Below, one piece after another: positions 23,801 to 34,879 of a DNA stretch of 64,000 nt. Under the pieces are notes generated by a model. The model saw nothing but the letters and a program-made list of their open reading frames with translations, did not search any database and was not told the DNA's origin. How positions within the stretch are numbered: position 1 is the first letter of the stretch; every line of letters begins with the position of its first letter. Source of the DNA: Lycium barbarum (lineage: Eukaryota; Streptophyta; Magnoliopsida; Solanales; Solanaceae); NCBI RefSeq assembly GCF_019175385.1, contig NC_083344.1:65596782-65660781 (forward strand), given 5' to 3'. The position numbers and the translations under genes are program-made.

Positions 23801-24616
23801 TCAAATCTTCCTCTTCTAATACTTCAAGTATCTATGCATAATCTAAGAATGTTCTACCACAATGGGTGTATATTTACACTAAATACTACAAGTGAAACTC
23901 AAGGCAAAGAAAAAGGAGATACAGACTACAAACTTCATCAACATACTTTCTGAACAGGATAATGAAGGAAATTGAAACAAAAAAGCATTGTTGAACTCAA
24001 CCAGACTGATTTGTAATAGAAAAAAGCTTTAACAAAAGTAAATCTTTGTTTGGTCAAAAGAAGAGAATCAACTTAGTTTATTTTGGGAAATTATATGAGT
24101 CAATAGACACTTACGAAATCAACATTGCAGTTACTTAGGAATAAAGATAGAGATAGTGTCACGACCTAAACCGATGAGTCGTGACGAGTGTCTGACCTCT
24201 AGCGACCAAACACCCCTGAACTCGTATCTGAAACATACTTAACATCAAAGGCCCATAAATGGCATGAACTGATCTCATAAGAGGCAAACATCACAACTCC
24301 GTACAATCTGCATATATATACACAACATGCGGAAGAACAGTGCAAGCCAACTAGGCTACTACATATACTGTACACAAAAGAATAGAAGCCGACAAGGCTA
24401 CATCGTATGACTACTACATACAACTATCTACAAACCTCTAATAAAATAAAAGTTGTAGAAAGGATGGGACAGGGCCCCGTCATACCCATATTCATACACA
24501 TCTCAAAAGTGTGGCATACAAAAACTGACTGTAGCTCCGGATCAAATGGAGCGTACTGACCACTGCTAGATCTAGAGGTCCTACTGAGCTGGACCACCTA
24601 TCTATCTCCCTGTACC

Positions 24617-24690
24617 TGCGGGCATGAATGCAGCCCCCGAGCAATGGAGAGTCAGTACGGATAATGTACCGAGTATGTAAGGCACAAGAA
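24617..24690 (-). promoter_or_regulatory. Three-hairpin LTR module, E copy
   Basis: On the sense (minus) strand the stems are CGGTAC/GTACTG with one G-U pair, CTCC/GGGG with one U-G pair, and CTGC/GCAG. Relative to A, the second stem has changed on one side only, but pairing is kept as a wobble on the sense strand. Confidence 0.55.
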
Positions 24691-25679
24691 AAACATATAT
24701 ACATAAGAATCACGGATAAGATCTGAACTTATAAACTGAAATGACTGACTTCATGTACTTGTATGAACTAGTATCTACTTAAATCTGCATAAATTTGTAT
24801 AACTGACAATGTCTTTGTGGGCACATAACATGCATGCTCAAGCCTATCAATGATGGTCATGCATCTGTAAATGTGTGCGTATATAACGCCTGATATATGT
24901 GCGTATATAAACGCCTGATGTGTGTGCTTATATAACGCCTGTAAAGCCTCTATGGCATCTCATCATATCATATCGGCTCTTCTGCTTCCATAATCAATAT
25001 CATCATTGCAGTGGTAATGCGTGTATAACACCTATATCTCTTCTCATACATTACATATATCTAATATTCGTGTATATAATGCCTTCTGGTCATGGGTCAA
25101 TGTACATAAATATATAATGAATGTAATGCCTGAGTAAATTGTATGCACAGAGCTCTACATAAGACTGGACCCATGAACAGAAGGATTACTCATGAACGGG
25201 GTAAATGAATATAAAAAACTGAAGTACTTCTAATGCTTCTAGGAGTAGAGTAATATGGAAGCTCGCTTATTCTCTTGTTGGATCATATCATAGGATCATG
25301 CCAAAAGAAGGAAAGAATGACCTTAACATACCTTGAAGTATACTTAATCATCCAACTTATACCTTCTCTTTAATTAAATCACTAAAACTCTTAATAATAA
25401 ACTCAAATACAAGGGTAAAAATCATTTACATACCTTGAGGGGTAAAAAATTCCAAGAATCACTTCAACTTCAACTCCCTAAGCTTCACAACCTTGAAGAA
25501 ACCCTAGAAGCAACCTTCTTCTTCACAAGCTCGGGTTTACGATGTCCGGGTCTTGTCAAATCTTCACTAATATGATGAAAAATATTGGGAGAGAATATAT
25601 TAGGGTTTTTTTTAGTTGAAAAGGAGGAAAATATGAAATAGGGTCGTGAACCACCTATTTATACTTGGAATTAAAAAGG

Positions 25680-25845
25680 CTACAGCGGTCTGGTTCGACC
25701 AGCGGGTCGACGGCCCGTCGACGTGTCGACGATCCGTTGACTTGCTCCATCGACCTGCGCCCGCAGATGCAAGGCTGCGAGACCCTGTCAACGCCGCACA
25801 TCGAAGGTCTGTCGAACATGTCAACGACCCGTCGACAATGACTGG
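25680..25845 (-). promoter_or_regulatory. GTCGAC palindrome array in E LTR
   Basis: Several imperfect palindromes built on GTCGACGGCCCGTCGAC and GTCAACGACCCGTCGAC are spread over about 160 bp. On the sense strand they end about 20 bp before TATAAATA. Open frames through this array on both strands (25612-25824, 25646-25906) are by-products of the repeat. Confidence 0.6.
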
Positions 25846-26056
25846 TGTTCTGCAGATTTTTCTGATTCAGTTCAGATCGCGTCGATGCGATTCGTTCAAC
25901 TTCTAACTCTATAAATTTTCAGGAATATCTGTTGGTACCCTCATACACGGGGTAAGGCACTTTTTTCCCCTAAACACGGCCTCAGGTCTCCATTCCAAGG
26001 GCATACCCGACTAGGAAACCATAGGTTCGACTACTACAAAAGTAAGGGGTGTAACA

Positions 26057-26230
26057 TTCGTCCTCGAATGTTTGAACAATCCTGGGTTATAAAAACTTCG
26101 GCAGAGTTTCCCCTGTACTTAGACCAATCCATCCAGCACGCAGCAACTGAAAATAATGCCACACAGGGCCACATACTATAATACACAATAACATGGCCTC
26201 ACACGACCAATCATGACAACTGAAATGAAA
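26057..26230 (-). other. E 3' untranslated region
   Basis: Between the LTR and the chromodomain end this holds the palindrome AACATTCGTCCTCGAATGTT at 26052-26071 and a block CGGCAGAGTTTCCCCTG near 26099. Similar blocks occur beside the PPT of G (48330-48345) and H (50925-50950). Confidence 0.6.
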
Positions 26231-26234
26231 TAAT

Positions 26235-27299
26235 ACCTGGGGGCGATCATGGCTCAGATCGAACCTCCTGTACTACTGGGAACAAATATGGTTACTCAGT
26301 CTTCATTGCCTCTTCTACTTCGCAAGTCACTTCCTCAACATTATTATTCCTCCACAAGACTATAACAGAGGCTACATCGTTAGTCCGCAGCCGATGGACC
26401 TGTCTGTCCGATATAGCAACTGGAACTTCCTCGTATAATAGCTACTCGGTCACCTGGATATCATCCACTCGTACCACTCTTGAAGGATCTCCGATACATT
26501 TATAACGCATAGATACATGAAATACTAGATGTACTGACTCTAACTCAGAAGGAAATTCTAGCTCATATGCCACTCTGCCCACTATACGAATGATCTTATA
26601 TGGTCCAATATTTCAAGGGCTCAACTTACCCTTCTTTCCAAACCTCATCACTCCCTTCATAGGCGAAACTTTCAGGAACGCCCAATCGGCTATCTCGAAC
26701 TCTAGCTTACATCGTCGATTATCCGCATAGGATTTTTGTCGACTCTGAGCTGTTAGCAACCTCTCTCTAATCACTCTTACCTTATCAACTGCTTGCTGAA
26801 TTAAGTCTGGGCCTACCAACTGATTCTCCCCGACATCGAACCACTCTATGGGCAATCTACATCTTCGCCCATATAAGACCTCATAAGGAGCCATCTGAAT
26901 ACTGGAATGGTAATGTTGTTAATGCAAACTCGATAAGAGACAAATGATCATCCCAACTGCCTTGAAAGTCAAGTACACAAGTTCTAAGCATATCCTCAAG
27001 GGTCTGTATAGTACGCTCTGCCTGTCCATCTGTCTGGGGGTGAAACGCAGTACTAAGACTCACCTGAGTCCCCAATCCGTGCTGAAATGACTTCCAGAAT
27101 TTGGCTATGAATTATGCTCCCCTATCTAAAATAATGGCTGAAGGAACACCATGAAGTCGTACAATTTCCTTAAGGTAAAGCTTTCCATAATCCTCGACTG
27201 CATAAGTAGTTCTGACAGGCAGAAAATGAGCTGACTTTGTAATCCTATCAACTATGACCCATATCAAATCACACTTCTACTGAGTACGAGGAAACCTAT
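26235..27299 (-). pseudogene. E integrase-chromodomain remnant
   Basis: From the right: VIVDRITKSAHFLPVRTTYA, LYLKEIVRLHGVP, FHPQTDGQAERTIQTL (catalytic Glu), SRQKSYADNRR, FLKVSPMKGVMRF, and the chromodomain SVIVLWRNNNVEEV ... PYLFPVV near 26270-26400. Several stops and a frameshift near 26925 break it; the second catalytic block reads ILDRGA with a stop following. The first catalytic Asp has been lost at the truncation. Not functional. Confidence 0.85.
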
Positions 27300-27673
27300 G
27301 CCCACAGGTCTTGAGATACAACTTGACGGATCTTTCAGTAAGGATACCAGCTCAGCAGGCAGAGTCCTGGCACTCCACTTGCTTTGGAGTTGCCCTGTGA
27401 GTCTCGTAGACAGATGCACAGTTAGATATCTTATAACTATCTCGAATTATACTAGGTTGTATCATTATTATGGATAGCCTTACCGTCACGTGCACTCGAG
27501 ATTAGTTTGAAGACGTAAGTATGTTATATTTTGGGCTTGTGCCCCTATGGCTTATAGTACTTTGGTTTTATGTTGCCTTTCGAGATATAGAAAACGTGAG
27601 TTACAGTTTGGTTCGCTCGGTTCCCGTAGGGTGCCGAGTGCCAGTCACGCCTTACTAACGTTGGGGTGTGACA
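27300..27673 (+). mobile_element. F2: 3' end of an unrelated plus-strand LTR
   Basis: The end GGTGCCGAGTGCCAGTCACG ... GTTGGGGTGTGACA resembles the 3' terminus of a plus-oriented Solanaceae gypsy LTR. Its 5' part is missing and it abuts E at about 27299. After it, Ogre LTR sequence resumes at 27674. Confidence 0.55.
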
Positions 27674-27911
27674 AATAATTCGTAATTAACTATAAATACT
27701 CTTGTATTTTCTTGAAAATATGCTAAGAATGTAAAATGACACGCGGTTGTTCTTTTGCCAGTGTTTTGCCAAATGTAATGGCAAAATGACACCAGGATGA
27801 TTTTGTAAAATTGATTTGACTGGTAAAAATGCATATTCTACTCCGTTTGTAATCCAGGGACTCCAAGTAATTCAGTAAAATTATCGGAGGTCAATAATTA
27901 GGTGTCAACAA

Positions 27912-28395
27912 TGAGAAGTAATGAGAGGTCTCTCAGTTTCGTCATTTACCACAGTGATAACAAACAGTTCCTCATAAATTGCGGGCAACTTGAGGTCCTT
28001 TTACACATTAAATACTTCAACTTTATCATGTACCTTCATAGTTAGCTGCCCTGCCACTACATCGATTAATGCTTTTCCTGTGGAAAAACATCGATGCCCC
28101 AAAATAAATGAGACTTCTGAATCTAGCTCGAAATGACGAAATCCACCAGAAATATGAGAGAACCAACCTACACAAAAATATCTTCAATAATACCCTCGGG
28201 CCTGGTCAAAGATCTGTCTACTAGCTGTAGAACAATAGTAGTGGGTCCTGAGTTTCCCAACCCTAATTTTCTAAACATAGATGATGGCATCAGGTTGATA
28301 CTAGCACCAAAAGCAGATAGTGTACGTGTAATGACTTGCTTTCAATGGTGATTTCGATACTGAAACAACCACGATCCTTCAGCTTTGTAGGCTAT
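27912..28395 (-). pseudogene. Athila protease region remnant
   Basis: Minus-strand frames show GASINLMPSSMFRKLGLG, GPTTIVLQLVDRSLTRPEG, SEVSFILGHRCFSTGKALID and VVAGQLTMKVHDKVEVFNV. These match the Athila protease/linker as I know it, where the usual start is LCDLGASINLMP. Several stops and a frameshift near 28330 break it. It is cut on the left by the Ogre LTR terminus and on the right by an Athila integrase of opposite strand. Confidence 0.82.
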
Positions 28396-28404
28396 TTTTT
28401 TGGG

Positions 28405-29300
28405 GGTATTGATTTTATGGGGCCCTTTTGATTTCAAGTGGTATGAGGTACATCTTGGTGGCCCTTGACTACGTCTCAAAATGGGTAGAAGCAAAGGATT
28501 TACCAAATAATGAGATGAAAAGTGTCACAAGCTTTCTGAAGCAGAACATTTTCACCCATTTTGGCACTCTAAGGGCAGTCATGACTGACGGGGGTTTGCA
28601 TTTTTACAACAAAGCTGTTACGGGACTTCTCGAAAAATACGATGTTAAGCATAGGGTGGCCATCCCATATCACCCTAAAACTAGTAACTAGGTTGAGGTC
28701 TCCAATTGGGAGATAAAGAGCATTTTCGCTAAGACGGTCAATGCAAATAGGACCGACGGGTCCCGGAAGCTTGATAATGCTCTTTGGGATTCTATAATGA
28801 CATTCAAAACTCCCATTGGAACTTCTCCTTATAGGCTGGTGTTTGGCAAGGCATATCATTTTCTAGTCAAACTTGAACACAAGGCCATATGGGCATTGAA
28901 GAAGATAAATATGGATTGAGAGGAAGCAACCAAGCTTTGGTTGTTTCAACTTAATGAGATCGATGAATTTCGGTACCAAGCATATGAGAGTGCAACTATG
29001 TACAAGGAGAGGATAAAACATTACTATGATAAAAAGATCCTCATAAGGGACTTCTAGCCAAAACATGATGTCCTGCTGTACAACTCACAACTGAAGCTTT
29101 TCCCGAGCAAACTAAAATCCAAATGGTCCGGGCCTTTCCAAGTGCTAAGTGTTTCACCAATGGCGTAATTGAATTGAAGTCTGGAGATGGGACTCTGACT
29201 ATTAAGGTGAATGTCTAAAGGGTGAAGCATTACCATGTCTGCATTGATTGTAACAAAATAGTTGATAGGCACTACTTGAAGCTTGGTTACACTCCTGACT
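28405..29300 (+). pseudogene. Athila integrase remnant
   Basis: The plus strand reads GIDFMGPF (first catalytic Asp), then after a frameshift YILVALDYVSKWVEAK, VMTDGGLHFYNKAV (second Asp), IPYHPKTS and [11 protein letters not shown] (Glu), [20 protein letters not shown] and LNEIDEFRYQAYESA. Five or more stops interrupt it. The post-pol block CGCTTCTTGGGAGGCAACC at about 29340 is typical of Athila. RT and RNase H do not lie upstream on this strand. Confidence 0.85.
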
Positions 29301-29309
29301 TGGAGTAAA

Positions 29310-30363
29310 GTGGTAGCACCATTGTACCGCGACGTTCAATCAAGCGCTTCTTGGGAGGCAACCTATGTTTAAATTCATGTACTTTGATTTTGTTTGAATT
29401 GCTTTGATGTATGTTTGTATGCTAGGATTCACAAAGAGTTGGAAAATAGAAGAAGTGGAGAAATAACTGCAGAATCACTGGAATGATTATACGCCACAAT
29501 CTATAGCCTGTAAAATTTTTACGGACCGTAGATTGTAGCATAGATTGGAGCAGAGAAAACGAGCCGATTGTTCCGGGTTTATGATAGAATTTACTACTCA
29601 TAAATTTATTTACGGACTGTAAATGGACGCGTAAAATGGGGCATTGAAAATAAGCTCGCTGTTACGGTTTTATGCCAGAATCTATGACCCGTAAAATATT
29701 TTACAAACCGTAAATGGAAGTGTAAAACTATAGCATAAAGAGGCATTCCACATCATCTTTCTTTCCAGGTAAGAGACCGTAAATTGGTCCGTAAACCAAT
29801 TTACTATCCGCACACCAGAGCATAAAAAATAATAACAAAAAACAAATGAGCGACTAGGTTATAAAAACCCCAACCAACGAACCCCACGCGCACATCAATA
29901 TCTTTTCCCTAACACCACATCAACACCTTTTCCCTAACACCTTCCCTCTCCCATAAAAATTTGAATCCCTAAAAATCCTCCACCTTGAAAGGTCTTAAAT
30001 AACACTGGAGTCATTGCTTCTGTTTTACGATGCAACTTACGAAAAGTAAATCTATTTTCGAGCCGTAACTTCCACCGTGAATCAGCGTCCCCAAGTTTTG
30101 GGCATTAATGGATCGTAAATTTATTTATGGGCCGTAAAAATATCACCAGCAATAAATGCTTCCACATTGTGCTCACTGCTAGTGATTTACGGTTAGATTC
30201 ACGAACCGTAAAAATTTTCATGATCCGTGAATGGTTTTACAGGCCACTGTGCTTCATAATTACAATTCTGTATTTTTGTATTCCGATTGTTTTTCTATTT
30301 CTATTTGCTTTAAAAAAATAGTTTCTTTGCTCTATGCCGATTGACTAAGTTATATTCCACAGG
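29310..30363 (+). promoter_or_regulatory. Athila pol-env spacer with TTACGG palindromes
   Basis: Non-coding spacer between the integrase and env-like remnants. It holds about ten scattered imperfect palindromes of the type TTTACGGACCGTAAA or CCGTAAATTGGTCCGTAAA (29510-30240). GGTTATAAAAACCCC near 29857 is a good TATA-like sequence, followed by C/A-rich leader-like DNA. A promoter for the downstream ORF is possible; nothing here proves it. Confidence 0.45.
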
Positions 30364-31115
30364 TACGGCCCGAAGAATAAGGTGAGAAGAGGTCGTGCTC
30401 AAGCAACCAGGCAGGGTAAGGGCCGAGGTCCACCACAGATAAGATCGTGACTTTGCGACCAACCCCTCGACCCTGAAACTGAGGAAATGGATGATAACAC
30501 ACCGCAGATCAAGGTCATCAGGCATCGAAGGACAGAACAAACTCCGGAAGCCCCCCAGTCTGAAGGGGGGAATCATCCTCACCCGATGGTAGCTCCGATA
30601 CTGAAAGGGAGCAAAGTTCTAGCTCTCCGGAATAGCAAACTTAAGAGGGAGCGAATACTGAAGTGGGTGATAGGCAAGAGGGATCAGATTCTTAAGAAGT
30701 TGATAAGCAGAATGAAGTGCGGATGAAGGAAAGGTCCAAGAATGTTGTCCGATTTTCTGTGAAAGGTTCAAAGGAAATTTTGAGCAAGGGATAGAGTTAA
30801 ACCAAAGAAAGAGGGGTTTTCCGATGAAGCATCTATGAAGAGAGGTGAATCAGTTTCAATGGGTTAGAGAGATTCCCAAACATCCTCTCCATTATTGCGT
30901 ATCACAAATGGGATTTTCTCAGCCATCCCCCTGGAGAATGTAGTCCGATCCTTGTCCGAAATTTCTATGCATCCTATGCTACCGAGATAAACAACCATTA
31001 CAGGCCAATCCAATAGACAAAGAACCCAGTGAGGCTACAAAGGTGACGGTTCGTGGGTTGAGAATTGACATATCCAGCAGGGCCGTCAAATTTTTAATTT
31101 TTGGGGATGATTTCA
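30364..31115 (+). pseudogene. Athila env-like ORF remnant, 5' part
   Basis: After the spacer, plus-strand frames give a basic segment (RRGRAQATRQGKGRGPP), then DNTPQIKVIRHRRTEQTPE and an Arg/Lys-rich stretch to MKCG. The position after pol fits the third ORF of Athila-type elements, often called env-like. I recognise it by context, not by a conserved domain. It is split at 31115 by element B and resumes at 40563. Confidence 0.5.
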
Positions 31116-31452
31116 TGTCACGAGCCAACCCGCCATGAACGGCACCCATCTAAATCCTAACGGGCGAACCAACATACATACCACCTAACCCATTCAATGC
31201 TGTTTTTAAATAAATCAGGTAAAACAATTATTACTTATTTAACAACAAAAGAACAAGTAAATCATGTCATAAATACTCTAGTAAGTGCAGAAGTTCTAGC
31301 TATTACAATCCCTAAAATTCAAAAGTCATCGCATAGGACTCTAAGGCAAACACATGTCTAAGAACTAAAATCTGCCTAATAAATATCCATAATGTCCAGC
31401 AATTTTCCTCCACGCTACATGTGAGGACGAGTAGCGGTCTCTATACCAAAAT

Positions 31453-31512
31453 CTGCACTCAAAGAATGCAGCAAGATAGTATTAGTACAAACATTATGTA
31501 CCGGTAAGAATC
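31453..31512 (-). promoter_or_regulatory. LTR hairpin module, B copy
   Basis: Plus-strand arms CTGCACTC (31453-31460) and GAATGCAG (31464-31471) make, on the sense strand, CTGCATTC/GAGTGCAG with one U-G pair and a 3-nt loop. The sense sequence before it is ACCGGTACATAATGTTTGTAC, matching the block before the C1 hairpin. Confidence 0.55.
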
Positions 31513-32849
31513 GTAGGCCGACTAAGATTAGTATCATGCATATCTTATGAAATCAATAAAATAAACAAGCCAGTTAATCATACATGAATATCAATACATC
31601 ACAACAAGTCAACCACGGACAATCACAACAAATCACAAAATTGCTAAGAATCACCAACACATCAACCACAATAGAGATAAATTTACCACTATACCACCAC
31701 TTACTGTACACACATGCTATCTGATGTCATATCTCAGTAGTCATGACCTGCAGGGGACCCATGGTGTCCATGTACCACTCGTTCCGGAACACTCCTAGGA
31801 CCCGAGCACAACCTCCGCTCTGAAACGAACCTCGGATGCGAGATACAATAATAAACCTCTCGTTTTCGAAACTATCCTCGAACCACGAACCCATAATCTA
31901 GGCTACATGTGTGCCTTGTCATACCTTTTATAGAACAGTGTATCTTCCTTCTCAATATCCATATTCAAATCATCATTTCATGTCACAATATCCTCAAGAA
32001 GACTATATTAACTTCTCATCACAATACATCCACTGCAGATTAAATCACTCAGGAATAATGGCATGAAGCCTACACAACATTCAATTACAAGCATATAGGA
32101 GCTTAACCACACAATATCATGTAATGAATACTAGACATGCTTCTCCTAATGAAGTCACAAACATACATTCAACTAACCAAAGTCTAACTCAAGTAAACCG
32201 TAACCTACCTCAGAGTAGAGCTGGAACAGTGCCTGTCACTCTGGCACAACCTTTCTTTTCCTCAAAGACTCAATACATTCACATTCTAGAAATAGAAGTC
32301 TCAATGAATCACATTGCTCAATTTGCAAATACCAAGGGAAGAAATACCCTTCCCTCTCCCCATTCTAAGGGTAGATGATTTTTTAGCTGATAGACAACCT
32401 ATCAAAAGCCCCTAATATTCATAAACCATCAATTTCTACCACATTCTATCAACATTCCCATTACAACCGTTTTCTATGGCAAAGACACCATCTTTACAGA
32501 ACCCTAGGTCTCCAACCACTTAATTTATGTCTCTAACTGTTCAATTTATGATCAAGAGCAACTAACCAATGCATTTAGATGATGACTAAGCGATAATAAC
32601 CGTAACCCATCAAGTTTAGAAGGTTTATTAATATTCTAGGGTTTCTATTTCAATTTCACCATTAAAGACCCATGGAGATGATTACAATAATGAAGGGGAA
32701 AGGAATGATAGAATGAAAAGCAATGGAACTTACTTCACAAGGTTGTCTTGTCCTAGCTTGAAAATTCTCTCTACGTGTTTGTTGGGAAGTGTGTTGGGGT
32801 GTTATGAATGAGAAAATAAAACTTAGGCATTAAAAACCCGGCTACTGCT

Positions 32850-33105
32850 TTCCGTCGATCGCTGCAGCGGTCACTACGCCACTACAGCAGTCGCGGTATA
32901 GTGGCCAAGCCACCGCTATAGTGGTCCCATGATAAATCTGCTCACCACTATAGCGGTCGCCACGCCGCTAAAGCGGCATCGCTGTAGCGGTCAAAGGCCA
33001 GCTACAGCGGCCCCAAGAGAAATTGGCTGGCTGCTAGAAGCGGTCAACCCACTGCTACAGCGGTACCGCTGCAACGGTACTCCCACCGCAACAGTAGTGC
33101 CTTTT
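32850..33105 (-). promoter_or_regulatory. CCGCTATAGCGG palindrome array, B 3' LTR
   Basis: About a dozen imperfect palindromes such as CCACTATAGCGG, CCGCTAAAGCGG, CGCTGTAGCGG and CCGCTATAGTGG. On the sense strand they lead into TTTTTAATG and the presumed leader. The matching array in the other LTR (40204-40375) has fewer units. Confidence 0.65.
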
Positions 33106-33282
33106 GGGCAGTAGCTCAATTTTCTGTCCAGTTTTCCCCCTATCACCCCATATTTCATCCAAGGCCTCAAAACACAACACAGAAGCATGTATACATACAA
33201 AAAAACGTGCTACAAATCCACCCGCAGCCTCAGAATTCCCAATGGAGTCCTAAACTCCCATTACGGCCGAAGGGTCGTTACA

Positions 33283-33370
33283 CCAAATACCAATTAAGAC
33301 AACGTTCATCCCCGAACGGACAAGGATAAGAAACTAGGTAGGAGTTACCTGACTCGGCGAAAAGCTGAGG
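33283..33370 (-). other. B 3' untranslated and PPT region
   Basis: This short stretch lies between the 3' LTR and the end of pol. A degenerate form of the PPT-proximal palindrome, CGTTCATCCCCGAACG, lies at 33303-33318. No clean polypurine run is left next to the LTR. Confidence 0.5.
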
Positions 33371-34830
33371 GTATTTGCTATGCATATCCTACTCGATTTC
33401 CCAAGTAGCTTCTTCCACTGAACTTTCACAGAAGCTATTTCCTAGGACCTCAACATGCGAACATCCCTGTCTAAGATAGCAATGAGCTCTTCCTTGTACG
33501 ACAGATTTTTATCTAACAAAATCGAATCCAAATGGATGTTATAGGAACCATCACTATGGTACCTGTTCAACATCGACACATGGAACACCGGATGAACGCC
33601 TGATAAACCCGAAGGTAAAGCCAACTTTTAAGCCACCTCCCCCACACGTTTGAGAATCTCAAACGGACCAATGAAGCTCGAGCTAAGCTTGCCCTTTTTA
33701 CCTAACCTCATCACTTCATGGGTGAGACCTTAATTAATACTTGCTCTCCTTCCTCAAACTCGAGATCTGGGACTTTGCGGTCCACATATTCCTTCTGTCT
33801 ATTCTGCGCTGCCAAAAGCTTGGCTTGAATCACCTTCACCTTCTCTGGGGACTCTCTCAGAAGATCAGTACCCCACTGCCTCACCTCGAATACATCAAAC
33901 CATCCAATAGGAGACCTACACCTCCTTTCATATAATGCCTCAAATGGGACATATCAATACTCGAGTGATAGTTATTATTGTAAGCAAATTCGGCTAAGGG
34001 CAAGAACTGATCCCAATGACCACCAAAATCTATCACGCATGCACGAAGCATATCCTTCAGAACCAGAATAGTCCGCTCAGACTGCCCGTCAGTCTGAGGA
34101 TGAAAGGCTGTGCTAAGATCTAACCTCGTACCCAACTCCTCATGCAAACACTTCCAAAACCTGGATGTGAATGTGGTACCCCTGTCGGACATAATGGAGA
34201 TAGGAATGCCGTGGAGTCTAAGTACCTCCCGAATGTAAACTTTAGCTAACTTCTCTGCATCATAAGTTATCTTCATTGGAATAAAGTGAGCAGACTTAGT
34301 CAACTTGTCAACAATAACCCAGATAGAGTCAAACTTCCCTAGTGTCTTTGGAAAACCCACCATGAAATCTATGGCAATTCTTTCCCACTTCCATTCGAGA
34401 ATGGGCATTGTCTGCAGTGTACCCCTAGGTTTCTTATGTTCATACTTCACCTGTTGACAATTTAGGGACCACGCAACGAATTCTACAATATCCCGCTTCA
34501 TCCTAGTCCACCAGTAACGTTGCCTCAAATCATGATACATCTTAGTGACACCAAGGTGGATAGAATACCTCGAACTATGAGCCTCTGTCAGAATGATCTT
34601 AATCAAGTCGCCTACCCGTGGCACACACACTCGCCCTTTGATTCGCAGCACGCCCTCCTCATCAATCACAACCTCTTTGGCCTCACCACGTAACACCTTA
34701 TCTCGTATTTTACATAGCTTAGCATGTTCGAACTACTTAGCCTTAATCTGCTCTAAAAATGATGACCGAGCCTCAACACAAGCAAACACCTTGCATGTGT
34801 TAGAGATATCCAGTCTCATGAAACTGTTAG
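33370..34830 (-). pseudogene. B integrase and chromodomain remnant
   Basis: An H2C2 finger with the first Cys lost (SRYSIHLGVTKMYHD ... WSLNCQQVK) precedes IAIDFMVGFPKTLGKF (first Asp), SIMSDRGTTFTSRFW (second Asp), and AFHPQTDGQSERTILVL (Glu). An 816-nt open frame covers these (33881-34696). A frameshift follows SSIDMSH. The chromodomain side shows VHPVFHVSMLNRYHSD and LDRDVRML, then a stop, then SVKVQWK in a broken frame. Integrase core residues are kept but the ORF is not continuous. Confidence 0.87.
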
Positions 34831-34879
34831 CCAGAGTCTGCACCTCTCTACCCAACGAACACTCAGAAGAAATTAAATG

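Larger units (their letters stand above)
24157..26056 (-). repeat. E 3' LTR (1.9 kb)
   Basis: The LTR begins TGTCACGACCTAAACCG and ends AAGGGGTGTAACA. On the minus strand it has U3, a GTCGAC palindrome array (25680-25840), the TATA-like AGTATAAATAGG near 25660, and the hairpin module at 24617-24690. A CATATATCATATCGG-type stretch and short repeats lie at 24880-25100. Confidence 0.85.
24157..27299 (-). mobile_element. Chromovirus E, truncated in integrase
   Basis: A minus-strand Tekay-like fragment: 3' LTR 24157-26056, a short 3' untranslated region, then pol from the chromodomain up to the integrase core, where it stops at about 27299 against unrelated sequence F2. The rest of pol, gag and the 5' LTR are missing. 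No matching target duplication is found (GATAG left of 24157, AATAA right of F2). The usual PPT is absent; the LTR is followed directly by the AACATTCG palindrome. Confidence 0.85.
8023..27911 (-). mobile_element. Ogre/Tat-like 5' LTR, split by insertions
   Basis: On the minus strand the LTR starts at 27911 with TGTTGACACCTAATTATTGA, a typical Ogre/Tat start, and ends at 8023 with CCTTTACA next to the PBS. Its own sequence is 8023-8671, 21272-24156 and 27674-27911, about 3.8 kb. D (with A inside) and the E/F2 pair account for the rest. The terminus lies inside an Athila protease remnant, so Ogre inserted into Athila. The other LTR and the pol region must lie left of the window. Nothing in 21272-24156 looks coding; it has CAGCA-rich and A/T-rich stretches. 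Confidence 0.75.
31116..33282 (-). repeat. B 3' LTR (2167 bp)
   Basis: Relative to the right LTR it lacks 76 bp (38684-38759 there) but has a longer CCGCTATAGCGG array. It carries the 8-bp hairpin at 31453-31471 next to the conserved TAGTACAAACATTATGTACC block. The 84-codon open frame at 32124-32378 recurs in the other LTR (39487-39726) but has no recognisable domain and lies in LTR sequence. Confidence 0.92.

Noticed and set aside
25612..25906. Overlapping ORFs on both strands (70 and 86 codons)
   Set aside because: They are open because the GTCGAC palindrome array lacks stops on either strand.
24152..27678. E plus F2 as one element with a target duplication
   Set aside because: Flanks GATAG and AATAA differ, and the two parts belong to different families in opposite orientation.
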